In this document: in pieces, positions 1 through 8,601 of the stretch
How the letters are laid out: the number at the start of each line of letters is the position of its first letter
Numbering within the stretch: the stretch's first letter is position 1
From: Pseudomonas sp. RIT-PI-q
Lineage (GTDB): Bacteria; Pseudomonadota; Gammaproteobacteria; Pseudomonadales; Pseudomonadaceae
DNA: 64,000 nt
Assembly (NCBI RefSeq): GCF_001297125.1
Contig: NZ_LHPC01000025.1
Coordinates: 62,001-126,000, forward strand
Direction: 5' to 3'
The notes under the pieces: generated by a model
Databases searched by the model: none
Told to the model about the DNA's origin: nothing
The model's input: only the letters and a program-made list of their open reading frames with translations
Made by a program: the position numbers and the translations under genes

Positions 1-12
1 TTCGGATATTGC

Positions 13-1626
13 ATGATGGCTGCTGCTCGAGAGACATTACGTAGCTGGTTCTATCGCCCTTGGTTTTTGGCGATGCTGGCTGCTGCTCTGAGCGCTACAT
101 TGTTGATGGCCGGCAGTCTGTTCGTGGCCATACATCAAGTCGAGCAGAACGAAAGTCAGGAAATGAATGCCCAGGGTGAGCGTTTCCTCGCGCGCCTCGA
201 GCAACTGTTCGGGCAGCTGCGTGAAAGCCTCGACGACCTGGAAGCCCAGCCGCTAAGAGGCTGCGATGACGACATGATCGCGACCTTGCAGCAGGTCAGT
301 TTCAATTATCGCTTCGTGTACGAAGCGGCTTATATGGACGCCTCGAGAACCTGTTCCAATCGGCCCCGCCAGGAACTGTCACTGATACGACCGCCAGACA
401 TCAGGGGCCCCACCTACAGTTACTGGCTGAACACCACCACTGAACCCGATGAGAACCGCGCCGCATTAATGCTCGGGCGTGGCAATTTTCGCGTCGCGAC
501 TTCGCGCGGGCATTTGACCGACATGGTCGATTTGTCTCCGGGCAGTAGCTTGCTGGTTGTTGTCGACCGCGGTGCGCGGGCCATACCGGTACTGGGCGCC
601 GAACAGACTTGGCCACCGACGGAAGCCTGGCCGCCAACCAGCCGCGATTCGCTGCAAATCACTCAGACCCGTTTGATTTACCGCATGCCGACCAACAATC
701 CCGCCTATCAATTGGTGCTCATCTCCCCGCGCACCGGCATGCACATACCTGCCGTGTGGTGGTGGCTGTTGCCGGCGAGCCTGTTGCTGGGCGTCTGCGT
801 GGGCTTTCTGGTGTTTCTGTTGGTGCGTCAACGACAGTCGCTGGACGCCGAACTGACTGGCGCCATTCGGCGAGGCGAGTTGCAGGTGTTGTATCAACCG
901 ATCTTCGATCTCGACAGCCGCAACTGCGTCGGTGCCGAAGCCCTGCTGCGCTGGCGAAGACCGGATGGCACGCTGACCAGCCCCGATCTGTTCATTCCAA
1001 TGGCAGAGAACACCGGCCAGATCCGCCAGATGACCGACTTCGTACTCCAGCGCTTGCTTGAGCAACTGGGGCAGCTGCTGCGGGCGAACCCGCAGCTATA
1101 TATTTCAGTGAACCTGGCAGCCTGCGACGTCATGGTGCCGCGAATCGGCCAGGTCATGGCGCGCCTGCTGACCTTGCACCGGGTCGCCGCCAAACAGATT
1201 GCCTTTGAGGTCACTGAACGGGGATTGATCGATGTCGAGGTCGCCCGGGAAAACCTGCAAGCCTTGCGGGATGTCGGGCATCAGGTGCTGATCGATGATT
1301 TTGGCACCGGTTATTGCAGCCTCGCCTACCTGCAAACCCTGCCGGTGGACTGCCTGAAAATCGACAAGGCCTTTATCGACGCACTGGGCCATGACGCGGC
1401 GAGCAGCGGTGTCGCCCCGCACATCATTCATATGGCCCAGGCTCTGCAACTCAAGGTGATTGCCGAGGGCATCGAATATGAAGCCCAAGCGGCGTTTCTG
1501 AGCAGTGAAGGCGTGAAATTCGGTCAGGGCTGGCTGTTCGCCCATGCGTTGAGCGCGGTGCAGTTCATCGAACTGATTACCCGCGGCCGCCGACTCTCCG
1601 CACGACGCCTGGATGACGAAGCCTGA
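13..1626 (+). CDS. CSS-motif/EAL domain cyclic-di-GMP phosphodiesterase
   Basis: Probably an inner-membrane phosphodiesterase that hydrolyses the second messenger c-di-GMP. An N-terminal membrane segment (about residues 17-42) is followed by a periplasmic region of about 200 residues, a second membrane segment (about 244-272) and a cytoplasmic EAL domain (about 280-530). The EAL signature is intact (E309-A-L-L-R-W), and the DDFGTGY loop that carries metal ligands starts near residue 428, so the enzyme should be active. The periplasmic part resembles the CSS-motif sensor family, whose cysteines can sense redox state in known members. Here the motif reads CSN (in ASRTCSNRP) with another cysteine in GCDDDM. 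Only 12 bases precede the ATG and the frame stays open to the window edge, so the start is not certain. It converges on kinB with only 12 bases between the stops. Confidence 0.85.
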   Translation: MMAAARETLRSWFYRPWFLAMLAAALSATLLMAGSLFVAIHQVEQNESQEMNAQGERFLARLEQLFGQLRESLDDLEAQPLRGCDDDMIATLQQVSFNYRFVYEAAYMDASRTCSNRPRQELSLIRPPDIRGPTYSYWLNTTTEPDENRAALMLGRGNFRVATSRGHLTDMVDLSPGSSLLVVVDRGARAIPVLGAEQTWPPTEAWPPTSRDSLQITQTRLIYRMPTNNPAYQLVLISPRTGMHIPAVWWWLLPASLLLGVCVGFLVFLLVRQRQSLDAELTGAIRRGELQVLYQPIFDLDSRNCVGAEALLRWRRPDGTLTSPDLFIPMAENTGQIRQMTDFVLQRLLEQLGQLLRANPQLYISVNLAACDVMVPRIGQVMARLLTLHRVAAKQIAFEVTERGLIDVEVARENLQALRDVGHQVLIDDFGTGYCSLAYLQTLPVDCLKIDKAFIDALGHDAASSGVAPHIIHMAQALQLKVIAEGIEYEAQAAFLSSEGVKFGQGWLFAHALSAVQFIELITRGRRLSARRLDDEA

Positions 1627-1638
1627 AGTCGCAGCGTG

Positions 1639-3429
1639 TTAAACCGACAACGCCATATAGAACTGAGTCCCCTGCCCCGGCCGCGAATAGACGCCCATCC
1701 GCCCGCCGTGTAACTGCACGATTTCCTTGCACAGCGCCAGACCGAGACCCGCCCCACCCTTTTTGCGACCGACCTGGACAAAGGGCTCGAAGATCCGTCC
1801 CTGTTGGCCGTAGGCAATGCCTTCGCCGTTGTCTTCGACGCTGATGATCACCCGCTCACCATGGCGACGGGCTTGCAGACGTATCTGTCCATCGGTAGCG
1901 GTATGGCGCAACGCATTGTCGATCAGGTTATCGAGCACTCGGTCCAGTTGCGGCTGATCGGCCTGCAACCATGGCAATGGCCCCTGCACTTCCACCAGCA
2001 AGTCGATACCCTTCTCCACCGCAGAACCGGCAAAACGTGCCCGGGCCTGCTCCAGCAGCGCCTCAATGGAGCACGGTGCCAACGTGAGCTTCTGCAATCC
2101 GTTCTGGTAGCGGGAGAAATTCAGCAGGTCGTTGATCAACTGCATCAAACGCTGCATCTCTTCATTCACGGTGTCCAGCAAATCGGCTTCCCGCGAGTCC
2201 TCTGCAAAGTGCGCGCGCTCACGGAACAGGCCGAACGCCATGTGCATCCCGGTCACCGGCGTGCGCAACTCATGGGAGGCGCGCAACACAAACTCGCTGC
2301 GCACCCGTTCGAATGCACGTTGTTCAGTCACGTCATGCAGCACCATCACGGCGCCGAGAATATGACCCTGGGTATGGCTGACCGGCGTCAGGCTATACGT
2401 CAGCAACCGCGACTCGCCATCGACCTCAATGCTCAAGTCTTCCGGCGCCCGCTCCAGGGTGCCGCCGCGCAGCACCAATTGCAGTTGTTCATCGAGTTCA
2501 GGGCGCTCGAGGGCTGAGCCCAACCCCTGACCGAGGCGATCGTCGTCCCAGCCCAACTGACGCTGCGCCACCGGGTTGAGGTGTTCCAGATGGCCATCGT
2601 GGTCGATCATCAGCAAACCGTCGTCGATACTGTCGAGCACCGCCTGCAAACGCTGCTGGCCGGCGAGCAACTCATCGACGTTGGTGGCCTGATGCTGGCG
2701 CAGGGCCTCGGCCATGATGCCGAAACGCTTGGTCAGCTGGTTCATTTCCACTGCCGAAGAAATCGGCAAGGTCACTTCGAAATTGCCTTGGCCGATGTTG
2801 TCAGCCGCCTGAGCCAGGGCCTCGATCGGTGCGCCGAACCGACGGGCAATCGCATGGGCAGTCACGAAACCGATGATCAGCACCGCCAGCCCGACTAATC
2901 CGAGCAGGCCGGCAATCAACAGCGCCCGGTCCCGCGCCTGGCGCTGCGTTTCATTGATGTTATCCAACGCCCGTTTGTGTTCGGTGATCAACCCGTTGCG
3001 CAGCGCGTTGAATCGTTCGGTCAGTGCTTCGTTACCGCTGAGTACATGGGTCGGGTCGTGTGACAAATCCAGGGCCTGCAGAAAACTCAGGTAATCATCC
3101 TTGGCCTGTATGAACCCATACTGATTGCCCTCACCACCCCGTTCGTGCGCGATACCTTCATCAAGCAGTTGAAAGTAATGCTGCTTGGACGCTTCAAACG
3201 CCGCCGGATCGGGTTTTTCATTGAGCATGAGGATCAGTTGATCACCCAAGGTCTGGCGTAGCTTGAGCCCCAGGTCCAGCGTGACGAAGTTGTCGCGAAT
3301 CAGCGCCTCCTGGTTGCCGGCCATCTGCATCACGCTGACGAGCCCGAGCAGCAGGCCCAGCAACGCAACGGTGATCAGTGCGGAAATACTCAGAAACAGC
3401 CGAGTACGCAACTTCATCGCCAATTTCAT
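1639..3429 (-). CDS. kinB: Sensor histidine kinase KinB
   Basis: Membrane histidine kinase that partners the response regulator AlgB and influences alginate and virulence genes in Pseudomonas. There are two N-terminal membrane segments (about 11-34 and 167-190) around a periplasmic helical sensor, then HAMP, a PAS domain, HisKA with SHELRTP (phospho-acceptor H386) and HATPase_c with N-box RVLDNLIDNALRH, DNGEGI and GAGLGLAL. At 596 aa it matches P. aeruginosa KinB (595 aa), whose active His is at 385. The frame is open upstream into algB, but ATG at 3429 gives the expected MKLAMKLRTRLFLS start. It lies 10 bases downstream of algB and is surely co-transcribed. Confidence 0.95.
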   Translation of the reverse strand: MKLAMKLRTRLFLSISALITVALLGLLLGLVSVMQMAGNQEALIRDNFVTLDLGLKLRQTLGDQLILMLNEKPDPAAFEASKQHYFQLLDEGIAHERGGEGNQYGFIQAKDDYLSFLQALDLSHDPTHVLSGNEALTERFNALRNGLITEHKRALDNINETQRQARDRALLIAGLLGLVGLAVLIIGFVTAHAIARRFGAPIEALAQAADNIGQGNFEVTLPISSAVEMNQLTKRFGIMAEALRQHQATNVDELLAGQQRLQAVLDSIDDGLLMIDHDGHLEHLNPVAQRQLGWDDDRLGQGLGSALERPELDEQLQLVLRGGTLERAPEDLSIEVDGESRLLTYSLTPVSHTQGHILGAVMVLHDVTEQRAFERVRSEFVLRASHELRTPVTGMHMAFGLFRERAHFAEDSREADLLDTVNEEMQRLMQLINDLLNFSRYQNGLQKLTLAPCSIEALLEQARARFAGSAVEKGIDLLVEVQGPLPWLQADQPQLDRVLDNLIDNALRHTATDGQIRLQARRHGERVIISVEDNGEGIAYGQQGRIFEPFVQVGRKKGGAGLGLALCKEIVQLHGGRMGVYSRPGQGTQFYMALSV

Positions 3430-3439
3430 TGGATACGGC

Positions 3440-4786
3440 TCACAGGTTGTACTGCTTGCGTTTGCGGTACAACGTCGAGGCGTCGATGCCCAGGGTCTTG
3501 GCGGCCTGGTCCAGCGTATCGGCCGTCGCGAGGACCGCACCGATGTGGGCTTTTTCCAACTCATCCAGACTTAGTGCAGCGCCGATGCGCGGCGCGTTGT
3601 TGACCGGCGTCTCGGCCATGCCCAAGTGGCTGATCTCGACCCGTTCCTGTGGGCAAATAATGCTCGCCCGCTCCACCACGTTGCGCAGTTCGCGGATGTT
3701 CCCCGGCCATCGGTAACCCAGCAGCGCCTCTCGGGCCTCGTCGCTGAAACCCCGGGCCGGACGCGCGTATTCCTTGACGAAACGGGCCAAAAAGCGATCG
3801 GCCAGGTTCAGGATGTCCTCCCGGCGTTCGCGCAACGGCGGCAGGTGCAAGGTGATGACGTTCAAGCGATAGAGCAAGTCTTCACGGAATCGGCCGTCGC
3901 GGACCATGTCCTCGAGGTTCTGGTTAGTGGCTGCAAGGATGCGTACATCGGCGCGGCGAGTGACCGGGTCGCCCACCCGTTCGTATTCTTTATCCTGGAT
4001 GAAACGCAGCAACTTAGGTTGCAAAACCAAGGGAAAATCGCCGATTTCGTCGAGAAACAGCGTGCCACCGTCGGCCTGGTTGACTCGGCCCAGCGTGCTT
4101 TCGCTAGCCCCGGTGAACGCGCCACGGCTATGGCCGAACAGCTCGCTTTCCATGAGTTCGGCCGTCAGGGACGGGCAGTTGATGGTGATGCAGGACTTCT
4201 TCGACCGCTTGCTCCAGCCGTGAATGGCCTGGGACAACTCGCCCTTACCCGTACCGGATTCGCCGAGAATCAAAATATTGGCATCGGTGTTGGCGACCTG
4301 GCGGGCGGTTTCGAGCACCACTTTCATCGCCGGGCTGTGGGAATCCAGGCCGTCCTTGGGCTTGCGCACCTCACCTTCCAACGCCTCCAGACGTGCCGAC
4401 AATTGCCGCACTTCGAGTTGCTTGGCGGTGGCCAGGCGCAATTGATCGGGGCTGCAAGGCTTGACCAGATAATCGGCGGCACCCGCCTGGATCGCATCGA
4501 CAGCGGTGTCGACGGCCGAGTGAGCCGTGACGATCACCACGCGCATCCACGGCGCCTGAATACGCATCTGCGCCAACACATCCAGGCCGTTGTCTTCGCC
4601 CAGACGCAAATCAAGGAAGCACAGGTCGAAGACCTGACGTTGCAGCAATGCATCGGCTTGCGCAGCGCTGTTGGCGGTAGCGACGCTATAGCCTTCGTCT
4701 TCTAGGCAATAACGGAAGGTTCGCAGGATGGCGGACTCATCGTCCACCAGCAGAATGCGGCCTTGATTCTCAGTGGCTGATTCCAT
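3440..4786 (-). CDS. algB: Two-component response regulator AlgB (NtrC family)
   Basis: Transcriptional activator paired with KinB. The receiver domain (1-120) has acidic residues DD at 15-16, phospho-acceptor D59 (FLDLRL) and K in VKPCSP. A sigma54-type AAA+ domain (about 145-370) follows with Walker A GESGTGKGE, an intact GAFTGA sigma54-contact loop and a GGTLFLDEIG Walker B. A C-terminal Fis-type helix-turn-helix ends in LDQAAKTLGIDASTLYRKRKQ. It is 448 aa; P. aeruginosa AlgB is 449. The ATG at 4786 was chosen over an upstream in-frame ATG (4873) because MESATENQG is the family start. AlgB is known to act at algD without needing phosphorylation or KinB, although it keeps the sigma54 loop. 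A sigma54-like site lies 350 bp upstream on the other strand. Confidence 0.96.
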   Translation of the reverse strand: MESATENQGRILLVDDESAILRTFRYCLEDEGYSVATANSAAQADALLQRQVFDLCFLDLRLGEDNGLDVLAQMRIQAPWMRVVIVTAHSAVDTAVDAIQAGAADYLVKPCSPDQLRLATAKQLEVRQLSARLEALEGEVRKPKDGLDSHSPAMKVVLETARQVANTDANILILGESGTGKGELSQAIHGWSKRSKKSCITINCPSLTAELMESELFGHSRGAFTGASESTLGRVNQADGGTLFLDEIGDFPLVLQPKLLRFIQDKEYERVGDPVTRRADVRILAATNQNLEDMVRDGRFREDLLYRLNVITLHLPPLRERREDILNLADRFLARFVKEYARPARGFSDEAREALLGYRWPGNIRELRNVVERASIICPQERVEISHLGMAETPVNNAPRIGAALSLDELEKAHIGAVLATADTLDQAAKTLGIDASTLYRKRKQYNL

Positions 4787-5222
4787 TTTCCTACGCTCCT
4801 TAATGAATGATCTTCGGTTAGTCCCGGAAAAATCGGGCAAGTTGCATGGTTGATTCTGGTCGATTCCGACCACGTCAGGGTAGATATCTCTTCACCCTAC
4901 GACTAATGACCTGATTTTGTTGGTTTTTTAACAATTAACCGTATTTCAGGCGGTTGCCCGCGTCCAGTTGAGACATCTGCGCCCTCTTCTCAATTCAAAA
5001 ATATTGAAACTTCCTACGGATCCATCGTGCATTACGCACGACTTCAGAAGGGGCATCGTGCAGGATGCGTCCGGAACGATTTTCACTGCATTCATAACCT
5101 ATTGATTTAAAACGTTTTTATGTCTGTAAAAAAGCTGGCATGCAGACTGCAATGATCTGGTTAATCCAGGGCAAAAGATCGACGCCCTAAACAGATCACC
5201 ACAGTGTGGGAGGAGCTTCAGG
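4787..5222. promoter_or_regulatory. Divergent intergenic region, algB / envelope cluster
   Basis: This 436-base gap between algB (leftward) and the gene at 5223 (rightward) holds no credible ORF. It is AT-rich around 4915-4945, including the small symmetric TTAACAATTAA. It carries a sigma54-like element at 5136-5151 (separate entry) and a strong Shine-Dalgarno (GGGAGGAG) just before 5223. I could not identify the algB promoter. Confidence 0.5.
5136..5151 (+). promoter_or_regulatory. Candidate sigma54 (-24/-12) promoter
   Basis: The sequence TGGCATGCAGACTGCA has GG and GC separated by exactly 10 bases, as sigma54 promoters require (consensus TGGCACG-N4-TTGCA, two mismatches). It lies 72 bases upstream of the ATG at 5223 and points toward it, giving a leader of about 60 nt. 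The neighbouring algB encodes a sigma54-type activator. The call is by eye and chance matches are possible. Confidence 0.5.
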
Positions 5223-5510
5223 ATGAGTCGCCAACGTGCCGCCCAATTGCGTATCTCGCCACTGCATATCCAGCAAGGCCTGTTTGCTGTTCTGGCGCTA
5301 TTGATCACCTTGATCGGCGGCCAGCAGTTTCAGAGCTGGAAGCAGAGCCAGCAGCAAGACGCGATCCGTGTGTCGATTCAGCACCCGACCCAAACCCACT
5401 TCAGCGCCGCCAGCAGCAACCAGGCTGACCTCGCCCCGATGCGCATGATGGACGTCGACCAGGCCCAGCCTGCGGATGAGATGCCCCGTCAGGAACGTTG
5501 GGTGTTCTAA
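5223..5510 (+). CDS. Hypothetical single-pass membrane protein
   Basis: A 95-residue protein of unknown function. An N-terminal basic stretch (MSRQRAAQLR) is followed by one membrane helix (about 18-35, GLFAVLALLITLIGG) and a Gln-rich hydrophilic tail, predicted to face the periplasm. No enzyme motif is visible. The ATG at 5223 has an excellent ribosome site, GGGAGGAG, 8 bases upstream. It appears to be the first gene of a three-gene cluster with a DUF1328 protein and an Ivy-like protein. The same neighbourhood (next to algB) occurs in P. aeruginosa, where the homologue is likely PA5482, also uncharacterised. The product is envelope-linked by position only. Confidence 0.75.
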   Translation: MSRQRAAQLRISPLHIQQGLFAVLALLITLIGGQQFQSWKQSQQQDAIRVSIQHPTQTHFSAASSNQADLAPMRMMDVDQAQPADEMPRQERWVF

Positions 5511-5756
<246 letters not shown>

Positions 5757-5758
5757 AC

Positions 5759-6220
5759 ATGAGCGTTTTAAAGACAGTGGCAGCCGCCCTGCTCCTGGGC
5801 GGTAGTGCCATGGCGATGGCGGCCAATGATGGCCAGACGCGGGTCAATGAGTTGTTGAACGCCGACCCGCAATACCGTGAAACGTGGCAAAGCGTGGTGA
5901 AGAAGGAAGAACGCCTGCCGGAATGGGTGATGAACCTCTCCGGCGACGCCGAGCAAATGAATGCCGTTGAAGAGGATGGCGACAAGTATCTGGTCGGGCC
6001 CCTGTGCGAAACACAGCAGACGTGCCTGAACAAACGCTTGATCGTAGCCTTCAGCTTCGACAAAGAGGATGCCTACGCCATGCTGGTCGAAGTGCCTGCG
6101 GGGCTGCCGGCCGACAAGTCGCCAACGCGACATGCCGACTACCGCTTCCTCGGAAAGCCGGACCAGGGCATGCAGGACATGTTGATGGAGCAACTGAAGA
6201 AAGATCCAAAGTGGTACTGA
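5759..6220 (+). CDS. Ivy-family periplasmic protein (C-type lysozyme inhibitor-like)
   Basis: A 153-residue secreted protein with a signal peptide (MSVLKTVAAALLLGGSAMAMA, cleavage near residue 22). The body matches the Ivy family (inhibitor of vertebrate lysozyme): ETWQSVV, LPEWV, a disulfide loop with two cysteines, and a C-terminal YRFLGKPDQGMQDML. E. coli Ivy blocks C-type lysozyme with a CKPHDC loop. Here the cysteine pair encloses different residues (GPLCETQQTCLNKR), so the inhibitory histidine is absent. P. aeruginosa has two paralogues and this one sits where the divergent copy (PA5481, next to algB) lies. Lysozyme inhibition is therefore doubtful and control of another envelope enzyme is possible. 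It follows the DUF1328 gene by 2 bases. Confidence 0.82.
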   Translation: MSVLKTVAAALLLGGSAMAMAANDGQTRVNELLNADPQYRETWQSVVKKEERLPEWVMNLSGDAEQMNAVEEDGDKYLVGPLCETQQTCLNKRLIVAFSFDKEDAYAMLVEVPAGLPADKSPTRHADYRFLGKPDQGMQDMLMEQLKKDPKWY

Positions 6221-6230
6221 GCTCTTCCTT

Positions 6231-6330
6231 TGTAGGAGCGAGGTTGCTCGCGATGGACGTTAACGATGACGCGTGTGTTCTGAATAGCCGCGCCGCTCTT
6301 GAACCAATCGCGAGCAAGCTCGCTCCTACA
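6231..6330. repeat. REP pair (GAGCAAGCTCGCTCCTACA class)
   Basis: Two inverted Pseudomonas REP palindromes, tgtaggagcgaggttgctcg... and cgagcaagctcgctcctaca, face each other across a spacer of about 50 bases just after the Ivy-like stop. The left arm has a one-base mismatch in its stem. Probably a 3'-end mRNA-stabilising or gyrase/IHF-type element. Confidence 0.85.
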
Positions 6331-6362
6331 CCACATTGCGCTACCTGAGGAAGGTAGACGCA

Positions 6363-6518
6363 TGACCAAGGGGTCGGGACGTTCTGCCTGTTTCAGGGGC
6401 GGAGTGACCTACGGGTACAGGGAGTGCCTGCGCAAGGGCCGGGTCAGGCTAAGCTGCGACGCAAGTTCGCCGGCCAATCATGGCTCGACGGACTTGCGAA
6501 GAGCTTCTTCCATGTAAA
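6363..6518 (+). CDS. Possible small ORF, 51 aa, function unknown
   Basis: ATG at 6363 is preceded by GAGGAAGG at a suitable distance and runs 51 codons to a TAA at 6516-6518, starting MTKGSGRSACFRGG. The peptide is basic and cysteine-containing and matches no family I recognise. Its codon use is not clearly Pseudomonas-like, and the 3' part holds an inverted repeat (GCAAGTTCG / CGGACTTGC), so the region could instead be a structured RNA or spurious. Confidence 0.2.
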
Positions 6519-6798
6519 GCATCGTCCTTGAGCGTTCAGCTCACCTTCCCCGCATAACGTCGAATTATTCCCTGGAATGCATTTGCCAGTGATTTTTGGC
6601 GACCATCTATCGAGAAAGCTGCGGCAAAATGTAAGCGATAATTCGCGCTTAAACGTAGGATTTTTCTGTAGTTTTGGCCCTCATCCCTCCGCTCAAAAAA
6701 CAACCAATCTCCTCTGAAATGGCCGGTTCACGGTACTTATAGCTGCCGAAATGTCGTATTCGAACCGGTTGGGACGCCAGTTTCATTTAAAAAAGCTC

Positions 6799-6813
6799 AT
6801 GCCGATTCGGCAT
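6799..6813. promoter_or_regulatory. Perfect 15-bp palindrome upstream of gltP
   Basis: ATGCCGATTCGGCAT is a 7-1-7 perfect inverted repeat about 190 bases before the gltP ATG, the size expected for a dimeric repressor or activator site. The right arm overlaps CGGCATAGGGTAGGCG, which has the GG-N10-GC spacing of sigma54 promoters but otherwise poor consensus. The cognate regulator is unknown. Confidence 0.4.
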
Positions 6814-7001
6814 AGGGTAGGCGTTTACGGCATTAGACGTCGCTTCCTTGCATCGGAATAGTTGCGCCTTTTTTCGCCTGCCAGAGAGCCATAAATACCA
6901 GCTCCGGGGCTCCTTATACGGGGGCAGATGCATAGGCTTTTACGCCACGAGCGTTCCAGTTCTTGCATCTGCCTGAGTCAAACGCAAGTAAGGGTAAAGA
7001 T

Positions 7002-8333
7002 ATGAAGAAGGCAAAGCTTAGCCTCGCCTGGCAGATCCTCATCGGTCTGGTATTGGGGATTGCAATCGGTGCGCTGCTCAACCATTTCAGTGCCGAAAAA
7101 GCCTGGTGGATCAGTAACGTCCTGCAACCAGCAGGCGATATCTTTATCCGTCTGATCAAGATGATCGTGATCCCGATCGTGATCTCCTCCCTGATCGTCG
7201 GTATCGCGGGTGTCGGCGACGCGAAGAAGCTCGGACGCATCGGTCTGAAGACCATCATTTACTTCGAGATCGTCACCACCATCGCCATCGTGGTCGGTCT
7301 GGTGCTGGCCAACGTGTTCCATCCGGGCACCGGCATCGACATGAGCACCCTGGGTACTGTGGATATTTCCAAGTATCAGGCGACTGCCGCCGAGGTTCAG
7401 CATGAACACGCGTTCATCGAAACCATCCTCAACCTGATCCCGTCGAACATCTTCGCGGCGATGGCTCGCGGCGAAATGCTGCCGATCATCTTCTTCTCCG
7501 TGTTGTTCGGTCTCGGCTTGTCGAGCCTGCAAGCGGACCTGCGCGAGCCGCTGGTGAAGATGTTCCAGGGCGTGTCGGAAAGCATGTTCAAGGTCACCCA
7601 CATGATCATGAACTACGCCCCGATCGGCGTTTTCGCACTGATCGCGGTAACCGTGGCCAACTTCGGTTTTGCCTCCCTCATCCCGCTGGCCAAACTGGTG
7701 ATCCTGGTTTACGTCGCCATCGCCTTCTTCGCCTTCGTGGTGCTGGGCCTGATCGCTCGCCTGTTCGGCTTCTCGGTGATCAAGCTGATGCGCATCTTCA
7801 AGGATGAGCTGGTACTGGCCTACTCCACCGCCAGCTCCGAAACCGTGTTGCCACGCGTCATCGAGAAAATGGAAGCCTACGGCGCGCCAAAAGCGATTTG
7901 CAGTTTCGTGGTGCCGACCGGCTATTCGTTCAACCTCGACGGTTCGACGCTGTACCAAAGCATCGCAGCAATCTTCATTGCCCAGCTGTATGGCATCGAC
8001 CTGTCCATCAGCCAGCAATTGCTGCTGGTACTGACCCTGATGGTCACCTCCAAAGGCATCGCCGGCGTACCGGGCGTGTCCTTCGTGGTGCTGCTGGCCA
8101 CCCTGGGCAGCGTGGGTATTCCATTGGAAGGCCTGGCGTTCATCGCCGGTGTCGACCGCATCATGGACATGGCCCGTACCGCACTGAACGTGATTGGCAA
8201 CGCCTTGGCCGTGTTGGTCATCTCCCGTTGGGAAGGCATGTACGACGACGCCAAGGGCCAGCGCTACTGGAACTCCCTGCCGCACTGGCGCAGCAAGGAA
8301 AAGCTGCCGGCTGGCGAGGTTTCCAGCAACTAA
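7002..8333 (+). CDS. gltP: Glutamate/aspartate:proton symporter GltP
   Basis: Inner-membrane secondary transporter of the dicarboxylate/amino acid:cation symporter (DAACS) family, importing glutamate and aspartate with protons. It is 443 aa with about eight membrane helices. Visible motifs include the serine-rich hairpin AYSTASSETVLPRV, the substrate-site PTGYSFNLDGSTLY, SKGIAGVPG and the C-terminal DRIMDMARTALNVIGN, all diagnostic of this family. ATG at 7002 was chosen because MKKAKLSLAWQILIGL is a typical start and AGGG lies upstream; the in-frame ATG at 6963 adds a hydrophilic stretch. A strong terminator follows at 8521. The gene also lies near algB-kinB in P. aeruginosa. Confidence 0.95.
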   Translation: MKKAKLSLAWQILIGLVLGIAIGALLNHFSAEKAWWISNVLQPAGDIFIRLIKMIVIPIVISSLIVGIAGVGDAKKLGRIGLKTIIYFEIVTTIAIVVGLVLANVFHPGTGIDMSTLGTVDISKYQATAAEVQHEHAFIETILNLIPSNIFAAMARGEMLPIIFFSVLFGLGLSSLQADLREPLVKMFQGVSESMFKVTHMIMNYAPIGVFALIAVTVANFGFASLIPLAKLVILVYVAIAFFAFVVLGLIARLFGFSVIKLMRIFKDELVLAYSTASSETVLPRVIEKMEAYGAPKAICSFVVPTGYSFNLDGSTLYQSIAAIFIAQLYGIDLSISQQLLLVLTLMVTSKGIAGVPGVSFVVLLATLGSVGIPLEGLAFIAGVDRIMDMARTALNVIGNALAVLVISRWEGMYDDAKGQRYWNSLPHWRSKEKLPAGEVSSN

Positions 8334-8336
8334 CCC

Positions 8337-8494
8337 TGTAGGAGCCGGCTTGCTGGCGAACGTGACACCGCGGTTTATCAGGTGCACCGTGTAATCGTTC
8401 TTCGCTGGCAAGCCAGCTCCTACGGGCGAACGGGATGCCGCGGTTTATCAGACGCACCGTGTAATCGTTCTTCGCTGGCAAGCCAGCTCCTACA
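8337..8494. repeat. REP cluster with a 70-bp tandem duplication
   Basis: One leftward REP arm (8337-8360) is followed by two rightward arms. The two right-hand units (8368-8423 and 8438-8493) are 56-base direct repeats with 2 differences at a period of 70 bases, each ending GCTGGCAAGCCAGCTCCTAC. The repeat lies between the gltP stop and its terminator. Confidence 0.9.
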
Positions 8495-8520
8495 GTACGG
8501 AGTTAGTCGCAGCGACCCAA

Positions 8521-8555
8521 AACAAACCCCGGAGAAATCCGGGGTTTGTCGTTTC
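8521..8555 (+). terminator. Rho-independent terminator after gltP
   Basis: AAACAAACCCCGGA and TCCGGGGTTTGT form a perfect stem around a short AAA loop, followed by CGTTT. The A-rich 5' arm makes it potentially bidirectional. Confidence 0.9.
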
Positions 8556-8601
8556 TGGCTACCCCGCTATCATTCGCCACATTCTTCGGGGGATTCAACT
8601 G

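Larger units (their letters stand above)
6331..7001. other. 670-base intergenic region upstream of gltP
   Basis: There is no established gene here. A 51-codon ORF starts at 6363 with a reasonable ribosome site (separate low-confidence entry). The rest is AT-richer than its surroundings. It has an inverted repeat CCGGTTC...GAACCGG around 6724-6768 and a perfect 15-base palindrome at 6799-6813. The gltP promoter should lie in the right half. Confidence 0.5.

Noticed and set aside
6978-8411. 477-codon minus-strand ORF opposite gltP
   Set aside because: Its translation is dominated by His/Asp/Gln typical of antisense to membrane-protein codons; it also reads through REP DNA.
8337-8494. CRISPR array
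   Set aside because: The repeats are REP palindromes with two 70-base units, not short direct repeats with variable spacers, and no cas genes are present.
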